This document shows positions 60,969-64,000 of a stretch of 64,000 nucleotides of DNA, piece after piece; positions within the stretch are counted from its first letter, which is position 1, and each line of letters begins with the position of its first letter. A model generated the notes under the pieces. That model searched no databases and was not told where the DNA came from. It was given only the letters and a program-made list of their open reading frames with translations. This stretch comes from an uncultured Candidatus Poseidoniales archaeon. GTDB taxonomy: Archaea; Thermoplasmatota; Poseidoniia; Poseidoniales; Thalassarchaeaceae. The position numbers and the translations under genes are program-made. The stretch covers positions 20,347 through 84,346 of the forward strand of contig CACOAW010000002.1 of assembly GCA_902625325.1 (NCBI GenBank), read 5' to 3'.

Positions 60969-62269
60969 ATGGACATAGCGGCCTCAACTACTGCTTCCCA
61001 AGGGGCAGCGGTCCTGAAGGAAGGCTTTCCATAACCGGAAATAGCAGCTAAATGTCCTTTCTGCCTAAGCGACTCAACAATCTTTCGTGGACTGGGGGGA
61101 GCACCGGTTCCAAGCCATGCGGCCAGGTCGTCCACAACAATCAGGTTGCAGGAATCAATCACCTGCGACTCCTCCGCGAGGTGTCTGACGCTCTTGGCGA
61201 CCCTCCTCCTCTCGATTTCGAAGCTCTTCTGGTTCCAACCTGCTGGGTCATCGGGTATGAAAATGGGTCCACAGCTCTCCAATGCTCGTTCTTCAGACAT
61301 TGAAGACATAGCCTCCCTATCGCCGGTAGGTCCTATCCATAGGGGACCGGACACACGGGCGTCTTTCCTATCCACTGGAAAGTTAAGTGGGAGCATGCAG
61401 TGCATCGGAAGAATATCTACTCCACTTTCTATCTGTAACCCAGAATCGATTGAAGCGGCAACCTCCTCCTTACACGGGGCGAAGACCCTCCAACCAATTC
61501 TTTCTTCCAATTCATTTGCTGAAGAGACACTCTTCATGACTCTGAATGATACCCTAAGGTGATGGGAGTCCCAAACCGAAAGTAGTGGCTCAATCGCCCT
61601 ATCGTGTCTGGCAGCTATTCTGGAGATATTAGACAGCATCACCCTCATTCCAGAGTCATGGGCCAGGCAATCAGTCCTAACTCTGGCACCATACCTCCTC
61701 ATCAGAGCGGTTTTGGAGGATCCAGTCAAAGCAGCCGTATCCGTCGCGCTGACCTCCATCACTCCACTCCTGGCCATTGATTGCATGGCTGAATCAATGA
61801 ATGGGGCGGGTGAACCATATGGGTCGATGTCAATCCAATGTCTTCCACTACTGAGAACTGCTGCCCTAAGGTCTCCTTGGAAGGTTTGCAAGTCACCAAC
61901 CCCATCAGATGGCGGGAACTCCTTGTGAGAGAACCTAGCCCAGTCTAAAGATTCGTTCTCCAAATCAACTATTGTGGCTGAAATTCTAGACGATATCTCA
62001 ATTGGTAACTCATTCAGCCATCTCCTTGCTCTGAGGCCTGAGGCAGTAAGCCCATCGAGAGCGTAAACTGTACCATCACCGAGCATGCCCTCTTCCATCG
62101 CATGCCTGAACAATAGAACGCTCCGAGTCCTGCTCCCAGCCATTGCCGGATTGTAGAAAACCTCTCCAGAAGACTTTACAGACGGGCCCTGCGCATCTTC
62201 CGGAAGTTGGGGCAGGAGCATCAGAGTCCTTCCTTCGCGATGAGGAAAGGCCCCGTTGCCGAATGACAT
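60953..62269 (-). CDS. trm1: tRNA (guanine-26-N2)-dimethyltransferase Trm1
   Basis: 438 residues from ATG 62269; a TTG at 62293 would add eight. 'VFYNPAMAGSRTRSVLLFR' region (about 38-56), 'ALDGLTASGLRARRW' (motif I, about 70-84), 'DIDPYGSPAPFID' (motif IV, about 147-159) and 'DTAALTGS' are characteristic of Trm1, which makes m2,2G26 in archaeal and eukaryal tRNAs. Convergent with moaA; the purM gene lies 40 bases upstream on the same strand. Confidence 0.94.
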   Translation of the reverse strand: MSFGNGAFPHREGRTLMLLPQLPEDAQGPSVKSSGEVFYNPAMAGSRTRSVLLFRHAMEEGMLGDGTVYALDGLTASGLRARRWLNELPIEISSRISATIVDLENESLDWARFSHKEFPPSDGVGDLQTFQGDLRAAVLSSGRHWIDIDPYGSPAPFIDSAMQSMARSGVMEVSATDTAALTGSSKTALMRRYGARVRTDCLAHDSGMRVMLSNISRIAARHDRAIEPLLSVWDSHHLRVSFRVMKSVSSANELEERIGWRVFAPCKEEVAASIDSGLQIESGVDILPMHCMLPLNFPVDRKDARVSGPLWIGPTGDREAMSSMSEERALESCGPIFIPDDPAGWNQKSFEIERRRVAKSVRHLAEESQVIDSCNLIVVDDLAAWLGTGAPPSPRKIVESLRQKGHLAAISGYGKPSFRTAAPWEAVVEAAMSIHPPM

Positions 62270-62309
62270 GGCTCCCGCAGGGCAACCCGACAAAAGGAAT
62301 TACCAACGA

Positions 62310-63431
62310 TTAGTAGTGAGAGAATACAACTTCTGGGTCAGAATGCGTAACTCTTCTACCATTCGAAACTACTTGTCCTACAATTCTACTTCCTGGGAGC
62401 CGTTCACTAAGCCATCTCTCAGCCGAATCAGCACATTCTTGTGATACAGCCACCACCATTCCCATTCCCATATTGAAGATCCTATGCATCTCCAGTTTGC
62501 TTACGGATCCGATTTCAGATATCCACTGAAATTCTGGATGGGGGTCTAGCGGCATCTGTATTTCCCAACCCAGAGTACCATGGAGACGAAGCAAGTTCGA
62601 CAGACCACCTCCCGTGATGTGCGCGATGGCCTTTATGCAATCAGGACCAACCACCCCCCCAACTCTCCTTGACTCCAGCACCAGCTCAACTACCGGATCA
62701 ACGTAGATTCTTGTAGGGTTCAAAATCACCTCAGCCAAAGTGGGGCCTATCTCCTTCTCGGAGAACCTTCTGACTTCTCTATAATCATGGCTTGGGTCGA
62801 ACGGACAACAATCTTCTAATGAGCAGCCAGACCTCTCAATCACCGCTCTGACAAGGGTGAATCCGTTGGAGTGAATCCCACTGCTGGGAAGGCCAATCAG
62901 TACATCCCCTTCCTCAAGATTCTCTCCTGTGATCCCCCCTCCCTTGGGGAACCACCCTAGTGCGGTTCCAGACAGGTCTAGTTCCTTCACGATTCCTGGG
63001 AGCGTAGCCGTCTCCCCTCCCGCCAAAGTAACCCTTGCCATATTGCATGCACGAGAAAGAGATTCGCCCAAGGACGAGTGAACCTCAGGGTCTGCCTCTG
63101 GGACTGCTATGTAATCTACGAATGCAAGGGGCTCAGCCCCAACACAGATTAGATCATTCACGTTCATTGCAACACAGTCAATGCCGACACCACCCAATTG
63201 TCCTACATTGCTTGCGATTTGCAATTTGGAACCAACACCATCGGTCGCTAGTGCAAGACAAGAGTCACCGAATTCGATAATCCCCCCGAATCCTCCTGGG
63301 AGGTGGACCGGAGCGCCAAGCTCACCTGGAGCCCTGCTAGAAGAGCCCAATGAATCGATTAGACTAGCCACCGCCTTGGCTTCTAGATCTATATCCACCC
63401 CGCTAGACGCGTAGTCCATCGGCTCGCCCAT
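62310..63431 (-). CDS. purM: Phosphoribosylformylglycinamidine cyclo-ligase
   Basis: AIR synthetase, fifth step of purine synthesis. 373 residues from ATG 63431 (ATG 63419 also fits); the frame extends to a TTG at 63482 without family support. 'YASSGVDIDLEAKAV' (about 7-21), 'DGVGSKLQIA' (about 72-81), 'VAMNVNDLICVGAEPLAFVDY' region (about 93-113), 'GGETATLPG' (about 148-156), 'GLPSSGIHSNGFTLVR' and 'HITGGGL' are the PurM signatures. Same strand as trm1. Confidence 0.96.
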   Translation of the reverse strand: MGEPMDYASSGVDIDLEAKAVASLIDSLGSSSRAPGELGAPVHLPGGFGGIIEFGDSCLALATDGVGSKLQIASNVGQLGGVGIDCVAMNVNDLICVGAEPLAFVDYIAVPEADPEVHSSLGESLSRACNMARVTLAGGETATLPGIVKELDLSGTALGWFPKGGGITGENLEEGDVLIGLPSSGIHSNGFTLVRAVIERSGCSLEDCCPFDPSHDYREVRRFSEKEIGPTLAEVILNPTRIYVDPVVELVLESRRVGGVVGPDCIKAIAHITGGGLSNLLRLHGTLGWEIQMPLDPHPEFQWISEIGSVSKLEMHRIFNMGMGMVVAVSQECADSAERWLSERLPGSRIVGQVVSNGRRVTHSDPEVVFSHY

Positions 63432-63497
63432 AACTAGGCGCACAGAGACAGCAACTTCATTGTCTCGGAAGGACAATCTCAAACGCTGGAAATCTAA

Positions 63498-63518
63498 TGA
63501 AAAAAACCTCGTTTTTCA
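63498..63518. promoter_or_regulatory. Perfect inverted repeat upstream of purM
   Basis: TGAAAAA (63498-63504), seven-base spacer, TTTTTCA (63512-63518). It lies about 67-87 bases upstream of the purM ATG and about 100 bases before the solute-binding lipoprotein ATG. It may be an operator, a hairpin in a leader, or a chance dyad of A/T runs. Confidence 0.35.
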
Positions 63519-63544
63519 GCCAATAGAGGTGTTTTTTTGGCCTT

Positions 63545-63553
63545 ACTTATAAA
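63545..63553 (+). promoter_or_regulatory. TATA-like promoter element of the solute-binding lipoprotein gene
   Basis: CTTATAAAG at the start of an AT-rich stretch (63540-63590), about 65-73 bases before ATG 63618. A start of transcription near 63577 would leave a leader of about 40 bases. The nearby CTATATGTAAAA (about 63573-63584) is an alternative element. Confidence 0.5.
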
Positions 63554-63617
63554 GATAATAATCAATAATCTCTATATGTAAAAGGTATTTCGCGGGGGCA
63601 CGGATAGTGTGAACACT

Positions 63618-64000
63618 ATGTACAACAAGAAAATGATAGCAATGATGCTTACTCTGAGCATGCTAGCGGCTAGTCTCGCTGGATGCGCAGGGGGGGACGA
63701 CGACGACGATACGTCTGACTGGACCATTTCGATGGCCAGCGACGTTCAGGTAGTCTGGGTGGAGTCCGGATGGGACCCCATTATCCCCAACCTGAATGCC
63801 GGCGAGATGTGTGACGTAATCATCTCGGCGATGACCAAGACGGATGAGCGCGACCAGGTAGTCGACTTCACCAGGGCTTACTACACCAGTAGCCAAGGTG
63901 TGATCGGCGGATCCGGTGCAGCGGCCATCACAGCGGTGGCTGACCTCAACGCAGCAGGTACGACCATCGGTGTCCAGTCGGGGACAACTTCGGACCTGTA
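63618..64000 (+). CDS. Family-3 extracellular solute-binding lipoprotein (3'-truncated by the window edge; lobe 1 apparently shortened)
   Basis: 127 residues are visible and the frame is open at the window end. A lipoprotein signal ends 'LAGC' (Cys23), followed by an acidic linker of five Asp. Then 'GWDPIIPNLNAGEMCDVIISAMTKTDER' and 'VVDFTRAYY' match the centre of family-3 binding proteins for amino acids (SBP_bac_3), and 'LNAAGTTIGVQSGTTS' matches the hinge to lobe 2. The roughly 40-50 residues normally found between the signal linker and 'VESGWDPII' (first strands and helices of lobe 1) are missing: 'TISMASD' runs straight into 'VQVVWVESGWD'. A divergent amino-acid ABC importer component or a defective copy. 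Confidence 0.8.
   Translation, partial: MYNKKMIAMMLTLSMLAASLAGCAGGDDDDDTSDWTISMASDVQVVWVESGWDPIIPNLNAGEMCDVIISAMTKTDERDQVVDFTRAYYTSSQGVIGGSGAAAITAVADLNAAGTTIGVQSGTTSDL

Noticed and set aside
1..64000. Mobile elements, integrases, toxin-antitoxin or prophage genes
   Set aside because: No transposase, integrase, terminal repeats or phage structural genes were recognised; tRNA genes show no adjacent partial duplicates that would mark attachment sites.

Overview
The window looks like a chromosomal segment of a planktonic euryarchaeon, most likely Marine Group II (Candidatus Poseidoniales, Thermoplasmata-related). Archaeal information-processing genes dominate: TFB, topoisomerase VI A and B, an RFC small subunit, RNA polymerase subunits N and P, ribosomal proteins L18e, L13 and S9 in the usual archaeal order, a split GMP synthase amidotransferase subunit, diphthine synthase, archaeal Trm1 and Trm5, and two PAC2 proteasome-assembly proteins. 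These sit among genes of bacterial flavour: UvrA, an NAD+-dependent DNA ligase, a cobalamin-dependent (class II) ribonucleotide reductase, RlmH, a glycerolipid-type acyltransferase and an OleC-like AMP-forming ligase. The lineage call is inference from gene content. No rRNA gene, transposase, integrase or CRISPR array is visible.

Layout. 1-3361: 5'-truncated uvrA, a BI-1/YccA membrane protein and a LysE-type exporter. 3384-9450: a large unknown protein behind diphthine synthase, a small Rossmann-like protein, Trm5 and the OleC-like ligase. 9459-11765: tRNA-Asp, guaAA, an RpoP-like double zinc ribbon, an RFC subunit and tRNA-Arg(CCT). 11867-17426: a membrane protein, a stand-alone NadB/SdhA-type flavoprotein, a HIT hydrolase, an Sct1-like acyltransferase and a small DUF2299-like protein. 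17491-22743: a secreted 1750-residue propeller/VWA/CARDB protein anchored at its C-terminus. 22750-27529: an ArsR-type regulator, a membrane protein and the top6A-top6B operon. 27643-36912: an aconitase-family enzyme, TFB, the class II RNR, OsmC, NADP-isocitrate dehydrogenase and a small methyltransferase. 36913-40595: a DHH phosphoesterase, a Nudix hydrolase, cobalamin adenosyltransferase, two unknown proteins and RlmH. 40702-48621: a giant Asp/Asn-repeat surface protein of about 2600 residues.

48723-50345: the L18e-L13-S9-RpoN operon and tRNA-Pro(GGG). 50403-55104: NAD+ ligase, PAC2, a RecB/Cas4-like Fe-S nuclease and a DEDDh exonuclease. 55203-57029: a PKD lipoprotein, a small unknown protein and tandem tRNA-Arg genes. 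57085-60968: a thioesterase, a pentapeptide protein, a winged-helix-like protein, a second PAC2 protein, NfuA and MoaA. 60953-64000: Trm1, PurM and the start of a solute-binding lipoprotein.

Functional links: cobalamin adenosyltransferase can make the cofactor of the class II RNR; aconitase and isocitrate dehydrogenase catalyse consecutive TCA steps; ligase, RFC, UvrA and the two nucleases belong to replication and repair; the two very large anchored proteins and several lipoproteins make up a rich cell surface. Genes are tightly packed. Every non-coding stretch is short, and the only one above 300 bases (56769-57084) holds two tRNA genes. Starts with GTG or TTG are frequent, often with a visible GGTGAG/GGAGG element.
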